A DNA stretch of 64,000 nucleotides from Alkalicoccus halolimnae. Lineage in GTDB: Bacteria; Bacillota; Bacilli; Bacillales; Salisediminibacteriaceae. Location of the stretch: NCBI RefSeq assembly GCF_008014775.2, contig NZ_CP144914.1, positions 248,001-312,000 on the forward strand, given 5' to 3'. The translations under genes were made by a program, and so were the position numbers. Shown here piece by piece: positions 26,075 through 34,748 of the stretch; positions within the stretch are counted from its first letter, which is position 1, and every line of letters begins with the position of its first letter. The notes below the pieces were generated by a model. That model had not been told where the DNA came from, made no database searches, and saw only the letters and a list, made by a program, of their open reading frames with translations.

Positions 26075-27490
26075 TTATTCGCCCCGGTATTCAGCTGTAG
26101 CGGCTTCTGCTTCTTCCGTAAATTCTTCCACGCTGATGTTTCCGAGCATAAGTGCTGTCAGGGAGTCACCAATAGGCGTTTCCAGGTCGGCACTCATCGG
26201 ATGCGGACGGTTGTAAATCTGCACCTGATCCGGGTCATTGATCATTTCATTGGCTTCGATCAAATAGTCGGGAACATTTTCATTTTCGGAAAGGTCTACA
26301 CCTTGGAGGTTCATGATGGCGCCGGTATGTTCAGAGAAAAGTGTCGCATACTCCTGCGTGAAGACGAACTCCACGAATGCTTTTGCTGCGTCCGGATTAT
26401 TGGCATTTTCCGCTACAGCAAGTGGACGGAGGTCTGGTACGATGGCATACGGTTCGCCTTCATCCTGCATTGGAGATGGAATAAAACCAAAGTCAAAATC
26501 CTCCGGTGTGTCATTGGCCATTTCGTTCGGGAGCCAGAAGCCTACTGGAATAAAGGCGTTATCGCCGAGCAGGAAGTTCATCTGTGACTGCGTGTGGTTA
26601 AATGCTGCAAAGCCTTCGTCGATGTAGCCTGCTTCCTGCATTTCCGCCACTTTTTCCATCTGTGCAACGACTTCTTCACGCTCCCAGACTCCTTCTGCTC
26701 CAGTAACGATATCGGCAAGCAGCTCGTCCCCGCCTGCTGCACCGAAGGCAGGAGTGAGCACGCCTCTTAAAAAGTAATAAGGATGCTGGCCGGTCGTGAC
26801 GAATGGATCAATTCCTTCATTATCCTGAATGTCTCCCATCGTGCTCATGTAACTGTCAAAGTCTGCAGGTACTTCATAGCCTTCTTCTTCAAATTTAGCG
26901 CTGTTATACCACGTTCCCCACGTATCAAACACGAGTGGCAGCGTGTAAATCTGTCCGTCATACGTGGCTGGATCTACGATAAAACTTTCCGAAAGCTGCT
27001 CTCCATCAGCTGTCTCTACTTCCCCGAGCCAATCGGTCAGATCCATCAGCTGTCCGTCTTCAACCATCTGGGTTTCGCTCGAGCCGGCACCATCTATATA
27101 CACAACATCAGGCGGATCATCGGAAACCCAACGTGATCTCATTTCATCGTTCACGTTCGGGCCGGCGTGCTCGATAATCGTAACGTCAGGATATTCCTCC
27201 TGGAAATCTTCAATAACTTCTTTCCACCAGGAATCTCCATAACCGCCTACGAAATATTGAATTTCAAGCTCCCCGGATACTTCGCCGCTCCCGCCGCTGT
27301 TATTTCCTTCGTTACCAGTGTTTTCCTCGGCATTGTTTCCGTTATTGCCGTTATTCCCGGTATTACCGGTACCGCCGTTATTTTCGTTTTCGGCACCGCC
27401 TTCGTTTCCGCCTCCGCAGGCAGCGAGTGTTCCCAACATGACCCCGGCTGAACAAGCTGTGATAAACGTCGTTTTTAATGATCTTTTCAA
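26075..27490 (-). CDS. Sugar ABC transporter substrate-binding lipoprotein
   Basis: A 471-residue lipoprotein of the extracellular solute-binding family 1. Signal peptide with lipobox LAAC; about residues 28-70 are a Gly/Asn-rich linker; the rest is a MalE-like fold (DVTIIEHAGPNVNDEMRSRW, DVVYIDGAGSSE, WNREE-like central helices, NPDAAKAFVEFVFTQEY). The start is TTG 27490 with AAAGGGGG upstream. Position between murQ and two permeases points to an amino sugar or cell-wall disaccharide as ligand; the exact sugar cannot be read. Confidence 0.92.
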   Translation of the reverse strand: MKRSLKTTFITACSAGVMLGTLAACGGGNEGGAENENNGGTGNTGNNGNNGNNAEENTGNEGNNSGGSGEVSGELEIQYFVGGYGDSWWKEVIEDFQEEYPDVTIIEHAGPNVNDEMRSRWVSDDPPDVVYIDGAGSSETQMVEDGQLMDLTDWLGEVETADGEQLSESFIVDPATYDGQIYTLPLVFDTWGTWYNSAKFEEEGYEVPADFDSYMSTMGDIQDNEGIDPFVTTGQHPYYFLRGVLTPAFGAAGGDELLADIVTGAEGVWEREEVVAQMEKVAEMQEAGYIDEGFAAFNHTQSQMNFLLGDNAFIPVGFWLPNEMANDTPEDFDFGFIPSPMQDEGEPYAIVPDLRPLAVAENANNPDAAKAFVEFVFTQEYATLFSEHTGAIMNLQGVDLSENENVPDYLIEANEMINDPDQVQIYNRPHPMSADLETPIGDSLTALMLGNISVEEFTEEAEAATAEYRGE

Positions 27491-27575
27491 CTTAAATCCC
27501 CCTTTATATTAATAAATCTTATTTATGAAAGGCCTGCAGGTCTTTTCAGAAAGGTACAGGCGGTTTCAACAATTG

Positions 27576-28490
27576 TCAGGCATTCAATTTAGCAAAAGCA
27601 ACAGCATCGCCGACGAACCCATTCTTCTTTGAAATGGCATGCAGAGCGGCATCTCTTGAAACTCCTGCTTCAAACATTACGATTGCAGGCTTCACCTCCC
27701 AATCAGCCGATTGAAGTATCTGCTCTGCCTGTTCGGATGAAGCACTGGTTAATTCCGTAAGAATGTACTTGGCTCTCTCTTTTAATTTATGGTTACTTGC
27801 GTGGACGTCGACCATCAGGTTTTCATGCACTTTCCCAAGCTTCACCATAACGGTTGTGCTGAACATGTTAAGAATCATTTTATGAGCGGTAGCCGCTTTC
27901 ATTCTCGTTGATCCCGTCAAAACTTCCGGTCCTACTATTACCTCAATAGCGCACTCCGCCAGTGGGCTGATGGCTGAATTTTTGTTGCAGGATAGGGAAA
28001 TGGAGGCTGCTTTTACTTCTTCTGCATACTTTAAAGCGCCGATAGGATAAGGAGTTCTCCCGCTGGCTGTGATTCCTACTACGACATCCCTGCTTGTAAG
28101 ATGCCTGGCTTTCAGGTCATTTTTCCCCTGAGCTTCATTATCTTCCGACCCTTCGATGGCATTGGTGTATGCTTCATTTCCACCTGCCATGATCGTCTGG
28201 ACCATTTCCGGCGGCGTCATGAAAGTTGGAGGACATTCGGAAGCGTCAATGACTCCAAGCCGCCCGCTCGTTCCGGCACCTGCATAAAAAAGCCTGCCTC
28301 CTTTTTCTAAAGACTGAAAGATTATTTCAACAGCCTGTTCTATTTCAGGTAAGACGCTTTCTACAGCGGGCGCGATTTTTTTGTCTTCGCTGTTGATCAG
28401 CCGGAGAATTTCCGGCACAGATAATCTGCTGAGGTTCATACTGTGCGGATTTCTGCTTTCCGTCGTTAACTTGGACAATTCTTTTTCCAT
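27576..28490 (-). CDS. murQ: N-acetylmuramic acid 6-phosphate etherase
   Basis: A 304-residue SIS-domain lyase that removes D-lactate from MurNAc-6-phosphate to give GlcNAc-6-phosphate. It matches the MurQ family along its length: LTTESRNPHSMNLSRLSV, LFYAGAGTSGRLGVIDASEC followed by PPTF (catalytic Glu), AIEGSED (second acidic site), VVGITASGRTPYPIGAL and GSTRMKAATAHKMILNM. ATG 28490 follows the upstream kinase stop directly, with AGGTGA 7 nt before, so the two genes are translationally coupled. Confidence 0.97.
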   Translation of the reverse strand: MEKELSKLTTESRNPHSMNLSRLSVPEILRLINSEDKKIAPAVESVLPEIEQAVEIIFQSLEKGGRLFYAGAGTSGRLGVIDASECPPTFMTPPEMVQTIMAGGNEAYTNAIEGSEDNEAQGKNDLKARHLTSRDVVVGITASGRTPYPIGALKYAEEVKAASISLSCNKNSAISPLAECAIEVIVGPEVLTGSTRMKAATAHKMILNMFSTTVMVKLGKVHENLMVDVHASNHKLKERAKYILTELTSASSEQAEQILQSADWEVKPAIVMFEAGVSRDAALHAISKKNGFVGDAVAFAKLNA

Positions 28491-29474
28491 CTACTCATCA
28501 CCTGTCTTTTTGTTTTCTTTGTAAAGCTGGCGGGCCAGCAGGGAAGCACCATATACCGGAGAGGCAGCGGAAGTGCTCAGCACTCCGAGCTTTCTTTCCT
28601 GAAGGCCTTTTTCGAAAGAAGCACGAATGACAGGAGAATGAGTAATGACTGAGCCTGTCACGAAAATGGATGTCGTTTTGTTGAATTCGGTACTGCGGAC
28701 CGAAAGGCTTTTGACGAGAAGCAGCAGTTCTTCGGCAGCCTCTTCTAAAATACTTAAGGCAGCTTTGTCTCCCTTTTCCGCCGCTTCTGTAACAACAGGG
28801 GCCAGGTCGGCGATATCCTTTTTATCGGAATTCTGACGGTAAACAAATGAGATGACTTCTTTGAGATCAGCCCATTTTTTCTGCTGCATAATAAGGTCTG
28901 TAAGAATTGTCGGTTCGGCACGGCCGTCATAGGCTTTTGCGATATAGTTCAATGCACGAAGTCCGATATGATAGCCGCTTCCTTCATCACCAATGATATG
29001 GCCCCAGCCGCCGCTTCGGAAAACTTCTCCAGCCGAATTCCTGGCAACGGCATTGGAGCCGGTGCCGGCAATAACAAGCATCCCCGTTTTTTCATGGGGA
29101 GAAAGTGCCCCGTGAAGAGCCATAAACAGATCAGATTCCACAAAAATAATTAAATTTTCTGGAAACTTAAGCTGCAGGCTGACTTCTCTAACGATTTCTT
29201 CGGCCAGGCGGCGGTCTTCCGGCCGGCCGGCTCCGGCAAAACCACAGCAGACAGCTGCGGCATCCTCGGGACGGAAAGAAAATTGATTTAATCCATGCTC
29301 AAGAAGGTGAAACAGACGTTTTTTCATTTCTTCAGACCCTATGGCCTGAATGTTGGTACCTTTTCCAGTAATAACATGCCTTTCTGCTGTTTCGGACGGA
29401 AGAAAATTTTCCAGGCTGTTAAAAAGACAGGAAGTTTTTGTGCCGCCGCCGTCAATTCCAATAACAAATGTCAT
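28491..29474 (-). CDS. Amino-sugar kinase of the BadF/BadG family (MurK/NagK-like)
   Basis: A 327-residue ASKHA-fold kinase: phosphate-1 loop VIGIDGGGTKTSCLF, FAGAGRPEDRRL, phosphate-2 GMLVIAGTGSNAVAR, GGWGHIIGDEGSGYHIGLRA and adenosine loop IFVTGSVI. Such enzymes phosphorylate GlcNAc and, in the MurK type known from Clostridium, also MurNAc. Coupling to murQ suggests it makes MurNAc-6-phosphate inside the cell, replacing the PTS step of the B. subtilis pathway. It is the first gene of the operon behind a consensus promoter; RBS GGAGGA. Confidence 0.9.
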   Translation of the reverse strand: MTFVIGIDGGGTKTSCLFNSLENFLPSETAERHVITGKGTNIQAIGSEEMKKRLFHLLEHGLNQFSFRPEDAAAVCCGFAGAGRPEDRRLAEEIVREVSLQLKFPENLIIFVESDLFMALHGALSPHEKTGMLVIAGTGSNAVARNSAGEVFRSGGWGHIIGDEGSGYHIGLRALNYIAKAYDGRAEPTILTDLIMQQKKWADLKEVISFVYRQNSDKKDIADLAPVVTEAAEKGDKAALSILEEAAEELLLLVKSLSVRSTEFNKTTSIFVTGSVITHSPVIRASFEKGLQERKLGVLSTSAASPVYGASLLARQLYKENKKTGDE

Positions 29475-29505
29475 TTAGTTCCTCCGTCACAGTAAATATA
29501 AGTAA

Positions 29506-29534
29506 ATTATAAGAATTTTAAATTATTATGTCAA
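29506..29534 (-). promoter_or_regulatory. Consensus sigma-A promoter of the amino-sugar operon
   Basis: On the minus strand TTGACA, 17 nt, TATAAT: a perfect match in both boxes at ideal spacing, about 32 bp before the kinase start. Confidence 0.9.
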
Positions 29535-29562
29535 TATTAATATTTAATTTTGTAATAAAATT
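29533..29562. promoter_or_regulatory. Candidate operator palindromes at the amino-sugar promoter
   Basis: AATATTAATATT (29533-29544) is a perfect 12-bp palindrome touching the -35 box, and AATTTT-GTAAT-AAAATT (29546-29562) is a second inverted repeat just upstream. They are suitable sites for the RpiR-type regulator encoded at the end of the operon; A/T-rich sequence makes chance palindromes likely, so this is tentative. Confidence 0.45.
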
Positions 29563-29962
29563 TTAAAAATTAACCGGAAATTCTGACTTATACGTGCTGA
29601 TATAAAAGCGTTCGAAATCTTTTTTGGGCAGTAAAACTTTTCTTTTCTGTGCTCATCAGTCAAAACTTACAGTGGAGCTGGATTTCTTTTACTGTTCGAT
29701 TATAAGAAACCTGCTGCTTTATCTATCGAAAGACATAAAAAGAACTTTTGCGGCTGCCATGATGTCCTGCTTACAGAAAGATAAAAGAAAAAACAAGGCA
29801 CCTTTGTTGAGTCATAACTTCAGGGAGTATAGACTATAGACAACCTTTTTTCTGTGCGGTAAGCTTTGGAGCTGGTATGTCCATCTTGATTTGTGATTTT
29901 GGATAAACAGAAAGATTTCGACGAGAATAAGAAATACAAACAGTCATGCCTTGAATAGAATT
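29563..29962. other. Divergent intergenic region, remainder
   Basis: About 400 bp between the operon promoter and the GH3 gene. No gene is supported. The promoter of the GH3 gene must lie here but is not obvious. Confidence 0.5.
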
Positions 29963-29977
29963 GCAGGAGGAAAATTG

Positions 29978-32122
29978 ATGAAATATGTTAAGAAGAATCT
30001 ATTTGTGTCTTTAATAAGCGCAGCTATGCTCATACAGGGGTTTCCCGGCGGAGGACTGCATATTACAGAACCAACAGTGGAAGATGAAGGGAAAGAAGAT
30101 CTGATTATTCTGCAGAACGTGCCTCAGGTGGAAGCGAAGGTGGAAAATGACAAGCTTGAATTGGATTCACTTAAGATCCAGGAAGAGGGTCATTTTACGC
30201 TCCGTACGAAAAACGTCCGTTGGAGTACTTCCAACGAGAATGTGGCAGAAGTGGATGAAGAAGGTACGGTTACATTTACCGGACGACCCGGGCGGGCGTT
30301 TATTGAAGTTTCAGATGGAACATTCAAGGATCGAATCGCTCTTAATAATAAAGAAAATCAGACGACGAGCGGCAGTGAAAACAGGGGAAGTGCTGGTGAT
30401 GATCCTTCCGAAGAACCTTCGCTAGTGAAAGAGTCAGGGGAGCGCTATAATATTATCAGCCAGACCGTGGAGAGTATGACTTTGGAAGAAAAAATAGGCC
30501 AGATGCTGATGCCGGATTTTCGCAGCTGGCAGGGAAGTGAAGTAACTGAAATGCTGCCGGAAATTGAAAAAATGGTGGAAGAATATCATCTCGGTGGAGT
30601 GATATTATTTTCAGAAAATGTCGTTTCACCAGAACAGACGGCAGCGCTTGTATCAGATTATCAGGAAGCTGCTGAAAAGTTCGGGCTGCTGATGACGATC
30701 GATCAGGAAGGCGGGGTGATTACAAGACTCCAGTCCGGAACGGATTTCCCGGGAAATATGGCTCTCGGGGCGGCACGCTCCAACGAACTGTCCTTTGATA
30801 CCGGTTCGGCAATTGGAGAAGAGCTGAAGTCTTTAGGTATTAATATGAATATGGCTCCGGTTCTCGACGTGAACAACAATCCGGATAACCCTGTTATCGG
30901 GGTCCGTTCCTTTAGTGAAGATTCCGGTCTTACTGGAGACTTGGGTGTGTCGTTTACACATGGGCTTCAGGAGGCCGGAGTGGCTGCCACTGCAAAGCAT
31001 TTTCCAGGCCATGGAGATACGGACATCGATTCCCACCTCGGACTTCCGGAAGTACCTCATGACAGAGAGCGGCTTCTCGACGTAGAACTGGATCCTTTTC
31101 AGAAGGCAATGGACGAGGGTATTGATGCGGTCATGACGGCTCATGTCACCTTTCCGGAAATAGATAATACAACGGTTATTTCTGAAGAAACCGGAGAGGA
31201 AACTGTTCTTCCTGCTACTCTATCCCGGCCTGTCCTGACCGGGCTTATGAGAGAGGAAATGGAGTATGAAGGGGTTATTATTACAGATGCGATGAACATG
31301 CAGGCAATCCAGAGCCACTTTGGTCCTGTAGATGCAGCCGTGCGCTCAGTCGAAGCAGGGGCAGATATCATTCTTATGCCTGTCGGGCTGGAGGAAGTGG
31401 CTGAGGGGCTTGTGGAAGCTGTCGACAGTGGTGCAATGGAAGAAGACCGCATCGAAGCTTCAGTAGAACGTATTCTCGAACTGAAAATCAACAGGGGCGT
31501 GATTAAAGAAGAAAATCCGGAAGAAATCGGAGAAAAAATAGATGGAGCCGAACAGACAATAGGCGCTTTAGAGCATGAAATGATAGAAAAAGAAGCCGCA
31601 GAACAATCGATCACTCTCGTCAAGAATGAAAATGTCCTTCCGATTGAAGCTGAAGAGGTGGAAAACATCGTCGTTATTGGAGGCAGCTATATGGAACGCT
31701 TCGGCAGGGCAATAAGGGAACACCACCCGGAAGCTGCTGTGATCGAGGCTTCCTCCAGCGGAGATTTAACTTCGGAAGAGTGGACAGAAATTGAAGCAGC
31801 CGATCAGATTATTATCAGTACGGATACAGCGAATGTTACGCAGCGTGCTCCAGGCCATACTCAAATGACATTGGTTCGTGAAGCTGCATTAAGAGGAGAT
31901 GCTTCTGTCACAGCGGTCGGGATCCGTAATCCTTATGACATTATGGCCTACGAAGAGGAAGTGGATGCCTACATCACTCAATATGGATACAGGACCGCAA
32001 GTTTTGAAGCAACAGCGGCCGTTCTGTTTGGGGAAAATGATCCGGTCGGAAAACTTCCGGTTACTATTCCTGATTTGGATGGAAATACGTTGTACGAATT
32101 CGGACACGGACTGACCTATTAA
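29978..32122 (+). CDS. nagZ: Secreted glycoside hydrolase family 3 enzyme, NagZ-like beta-N-acetylglucosaminidase
   Basis: A 714-residue secreted enzyme that would release GlcNAc from GlcNAc-MurNAc fragments. Residues 1-25 are a signal peptide; about 45-120 look like an Ig-like (BIG2-type) domain (VRWSTSNENVAEVDEEGTVT); 150-500 are the GH3 barrel with the NagZ His/Asp dyad in KHFPGHGDTDIDSH (about 339-352) and nucleophile Asp in IITDAMNMQA (about 437); the rest is the C-terminal alpha/beta domain as in B. subtilis NagZ/YbbD. ATG 29978 follows GCAGGAGGA. It is divergent from the murK-murQ operon, completing a wall-sugar recovery pathway. Confidence 0.93.
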   Translation: MKYVKKNLFVSLISAAMLIQGFPGGGLHITEPTVEDEGKEDLIILQNVPQVEAKVENDKLELDSLKIQEEGHFTLRTKNVRWSTSNENVAEVDEEGTVTFTGRPGRAFIEVSDGTFKDRIALNNKENQTTSGSENRGSAGDDPSEEPSLVKESGERYNIISQTVESMTLEEKIGQMLMPDFRSWQGSEVTEMLPEIEKMVEEYHLGGVILFSENVVSPEQTAALVSDYQEAAEKFGLLMTIDQEGGVITRLQSGTDFPGNMALGAARSNELSFDTGSAIGEELKSLGINMNMAPVLDVNNNPDNPVIGVRSFSEDSGLTGDLGVSFTHGLQEAGVAATAKHFPGHGDTDIDSHLGLPEVPHDRERLLDVELDPFQKAMDEGIDAVMTAHVTFPEIDNTTVISEETGEETVLPATLSRPVLTGLMREEMEYEGVIITDAMNMQAIQSHFGPVDAAVRSVEAGADIILMPVGLEEVAEGLVEAVDSGAMEEDRIEASVERILELKINRGVIKEENPEEIGEKIDGAEQTIGALEHEMIEKEAAEQSITLVKNENVLPIEAEEVENIVVIGGSYMERFGRAIREHHPEAAVIEASSSGDLTSEEWTEIEAADQIIISTDTANVTQRAPGHTQMTLVREAALRGDASVTAVGIRNPYDIMAYEEEVDAYITQYGYRTASFEATAAVLFGENDPVGKLPVTIPDLDGNTLYEFGHGLTY

Positions 32123-32125
32123 TTA

Positions 32126-32169
32126 CAGAAAAGTGGATTGCCGATCATGCCGGTAATCCACTTTTCTAA
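32126..32169 (+). terminator. Terminator of the NagZ-like gene
   Basis: AGAAAAGTGGATT and AATCCACTTTTCT form a 13-bp stem directly after the stop codon; tail is weak. Confidence 0.85.
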
Positions 32170-32280
32170 AACGGCATTACTGTAAAAACCGAACAATATA
32201 CAGACCTCTGCTTCAGATGGACACTTTCTCAATAATAAAGAAATTACTAAAAAAGATTTTAGTTTAACTTTTATTAAATC

Positions 32281-32546
32281 GAATGATTTTCATAAGTCGC
32301 TGTAAGAAAGGGATTTCCGAACGTTGTGAATGATTTTCACTTCAGACGGACGCTTTCCACGGGGCTTGTCTTCAACTAATTCTTCCAGTGCTGTACACTG
32401 GAAGAATGGATTTTCAGACTTCGCTTAATCCCGTCGGAGTCGCCGTCTGTCGTTTCAATCATCCGACTTGATATACGAATATTTATATTATTGTTTGATA
32501 AAATGTTCGTTAAAAAACTTAAAAAATGTATTATGAAATTCATTCA
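32281..32546 (-). repeat. Dispersed repeat, family 2 (MITE-like), copy N1
   Basis: A near-complete inverted copy of the element at 46771-47040. The ends GAATGATTTTCATAA and TTATGAAATTCATTC are slightly diverged terminal inverted repeats. The interior has GTCGCTGTAAG, GACGGACGCTTTCCACGGGG, the perfect stem CTTCCAGTG/CACTGGAAG and CGTTTCAATCATCCGA. Confidence 0.85.
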
Positions 32547-32700
32547 ATCCAGTTATAATCTTATAGATATTGAATCTATGAACCTTTTTGATAAAAACAG
32601 GGTAGAAGAAGAATACAAAAAGTTCATTACAAGAACCGCTCTATTTTATAGGCTGTCCAAGCCTGAAGCAGAAGAGTTTTTGAAGAGAGGAAACAACTAG
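32491..32700 (+). CDS. Doubtful small ORF that begins inside a repeat
   Basis: A 69-codon frame starting at TTG 32491. Its first 19 codons lie within the repeat N1, and no RBS precedes the TTG or the internal ATG near 32578. The last 40 codons (MNLFDKNRVEEEYKKFITRT, then ALFYRLSKPEAEEFLKRG) have protein-like composition, so a real gene may have lost or changed its start when the repeat inserted. Weak support. Confidence 0.25.
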   Translation: MFDKMFVKKLKKCIMKFIQSSYNLIDIESMNLFDKNRVEEEYKKFITRTALFYRLSKPEAEEFLKRGNN

Positions 32701-32896
32701 GTTTTCCGGTAAGGCATTCATTACTTTGCAGAATGTGCCACTATCGCAGGATGATCTGAAACGAAAATAGAAAAAGAGGCATTTCCACCCCTGCAGTGAA
32801 TACAATGAAAAATTCATAGACAACAGCTTCTGTTCAGAAGGAAAATCAGCGTGAATAAAACTCTCTGGAGATTTAGTCGGGGAAGGAGGGCTACAG

Positions 32897-33739
32897 GTGT
32901 TTATTTTATTGTCTTACTTATGGAACAAGTGGGTTATAGCGGGAGGTCTGGTGCTCGCGGCGGCGGGTGCTTTGTTTGGAATGATCTATATTTTTCAGGA
33001 AAGGTTAATTTTTTATCCTCAGGGGCTCAGCGGTGAAGAAGCAGAGCAGCTTGCCGCCAATGATGAAGAAGTGGAGGAAATGGCTTTTCAAAGCAGTGAC
33101 GGTACGATTCTTCACGGGTGGCTTCTCCAGGCTTCTGAAGAGAAAGATGACGGAGGCTTACTAATTTATTACGGAGGCAACGGAGAAGAGCTTTCCGGAC
33201 AGATTCCAGGTATGAAAGAAAACCTCCCGGAATGGTCCGTCCTGCTCGTGAATTACCGGGGCTATGGGAAAAATGAAGGGAGTCCCCGCGAAGAGAAACT
33301 TTACAAGGATGCTCTGGAAATATTTGATGAAACGAAAAAGAGGTATCCGGATAAGCAGGTGGTGCTGATGGGAAGGAGTATCGGCACGGCTGTTGCTTTG
33401 AAAACGGCGGCAGAAAGAGAAGTGGAAGGAATGATATTAATTTCTCCTTTTGATTCATTAAATGAAGTGGCGAAGCTTCACTATCCGTTTCTGCCTATCG
33501 ATATGCTTCTGCGCTATTCATTTGATTCACTGAGTAGGATCGAAGAAATTAACGCACCAATTCTTGCCATGGCAGGCGGAGAAGACGGGATCATACCGGA
33601 AGAAAGAACCCTCCGCCTGCTTCAGGAGTACGAAGGGACTCTGCATTACGAAAGGATAAGCAGGGGCGGACATAATGATCTTCATTTCTATCCGATTTTC
33701 TGGGATGCGATCAGAGAGTTTTTATCCGAAAGGGAATAA
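32897..33739 (+). CDS. Alpha/beta hydrolase, membrane-anchored (ABHD13/BEM46-like)
   Basis: A 280-residue serine hydrolase with an N-terminal membrane helix (WVIAGGLVLAAAGALFGMIY) and ERLIFYPQG after it, as in the BEM46 group. The catalytic triad is visible: Ser in VLMGRSIGTAVAL, Asp in AGGEDGIIP and His in SRGGHNDLHF; YRGYGKNEGSP is the family oxyanion region. GTG 32897 follows GGAAGGAGGG. The substrate is unknown. Confidence 0.9.
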   Translation: MFILLSYLWNKWVIAGGLVLAAAGALFGMIYIFQERLIFYPQGLSGEEAEQLAANDEEVEEMAFQSSDGTILHGWLLQASEEKDDGGLLIYYGGNGEELSGQIPGMKENLPEWSVLLVNYRGYGKNEGSPREEKLYKDALEIFDETKKRYPDKQVVLMGRSIGTAVALKTAAEREVEGMILISPFDSLNEVAKLHYPFLPIDMLLRYSFDSLSRIEEINAPILAMAGGEDGIIPEERTLRLLQEYEGTLHYERISRGGHNDLHFYPIFWDAIREFLSERE

Positions 33740-33799
33740 TTCTTCCGTGTGAATGAATTTCATAACAGCAGTCCATCCTGCCCAGAAAGTTTAGTCAAG

Positions 33800-33896
33800 G
33801 AAAAGAAAGCCGCTGTTTACAGAAGCGGAAGCTAAAAAGGGATTTAACATTTATAAATGTTCTATTTTCAAGGCGGCTTTCTTAAAAGCATGTCTG
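33800..33896. other. Gap between convergent genes with long inverted repeat
   Basis: GAAAGCCGC (about 33805) and GCGGCTTTC (about 33873) are inverted repeats that could pair as a shared terminator. The middle (TTTACAGAAGCGGAAGCTAA) resembles the right end of the element at 37709-38008, so this may be a degraded repeat. Confidence 0.4.
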
Positions 33897-34304
33897 CTAA
33901 CAATTCATCTGCGGGGAAGAAGGATCCAGCTGCATGAGCTCGATTCTGTTGCCATCGGGGTCTTTCAACCAGCACTGCAGGTTATTATCCTTGCCTCTCG
34001 CAGGCTCAGCATCGAGAGTAATGCCCTGCAATTTCAAGTGAGCTGCAGTTTCATGAATGTTATAAACTTCCAGGCAGAGATGATGAAAGCCTATAGGCTG
34101 TTCTCCTTCTTCAGGCTTCCGGCGTCCGCCGTGAAAAAGTTCAATAAACTGCCCTGGGGCCACTTTAACGTATTCGATCCAGGGCTTCTGGTTGTCATCC
34201 TTTATCTCAAATACTCTTTCGAGGCCAAGAATGTCACAGTAAAATTCAAGGGACTTTTCCATGTTGAAGACGGTCATAGCCATGTGGCCTATTCGTTTAA
34301 TCAT
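33897..34304 (-). CDS. VOC-family protein (glyoxalase/dioxygenase fold)
   Basis: A 135-residue vicinal-oxygen-chelate protein with the two beta-alpha-beta-beta-beta modules: IGHMAMTVFNMEKSLEFYCD, then FIELFHGG; and GFHHLCLEVYNIHETAAHLK, then DPDGNRIELMQLD. His and Glu at the usual metal positions (GHM, IELF, HHLC, RIELM) are present, so a metal-dependent lyase, isomerase or dioxygenase is possible. ATG 34304 follows AGGAGGGTGAT. No pathway context is visible. Confidence 0.88.
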   Translation of the reverse strand: MIKRIGHMAMTVFNMEKSLEFYCDILGLERVFEIKDDNQKPWIEYVKVAPGQFIELFHGGRRKPEEGEQPIGFHHLCLEVYNIHETAAHLKLQGITLDAEPARGKDNNLQCWLKDPDGNRIELMQLDPSSPQMNC

Positions 34305-34410
34305 ATGATCACCCTCCTGTATGTATCATTCCCATAATTAAAGAAATTACACAGCATAAAAGGCCGTCGGGGAAATACTGAATAGGAAGGTTCAAATTTT
34401 TCTTAAAATA

Positions 34411-34692
34411 ACTATATATACTGAACTTATTATTTATAAATTTCTCTCCTATCAGCCGTCTTTGTATCATTCGGGACGATTCCCTGCTCGTCTTCCGCTG
34501 TTTTCGCAGGAAATCCACTCACGAAGAGACCTTTAGAAAGTGCTTATTTCCCTCCGGAGCCGCCACCCTTTCCACGTCGACTGCGAGTAACAACCTCAGG
34601 AAGGAGGGGACTGCTGAGTCCGGCCCGGAAAGCGTCCCCATGGAAACAGAAGTGTAGGTTCATCGCTTCCATATTTTATTTTCAAGGCAGCC
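34411..34692. repeat. Dispersed repeat, copy E
   Basis: The left end ACTATATATACTGAACTTAT is of the same kind as at 37709, while the right end, with GGAAAGCGTCCCCATGGAAA and TTTTCAAGGCAGCC, is of family 1. The interior is diverged. Confidence 0.75.
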
Positions 34693-34741
34693 CAAAATAA
34701 AAAAAAGGCTGTGCCGCCAATTGATTCACGTGGCAGCACAG
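34693..34741 (-). terminator. Terminator of the 463-residue membrane protein gene
   Basis: On the minus strand GCTGTGCTGCC and GGCGGCACAGC enclose a 13-nt loop and are followed by an eight-T run. Confidence 0.88.
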
Positions 34742-34748
34742 CGGGTAC

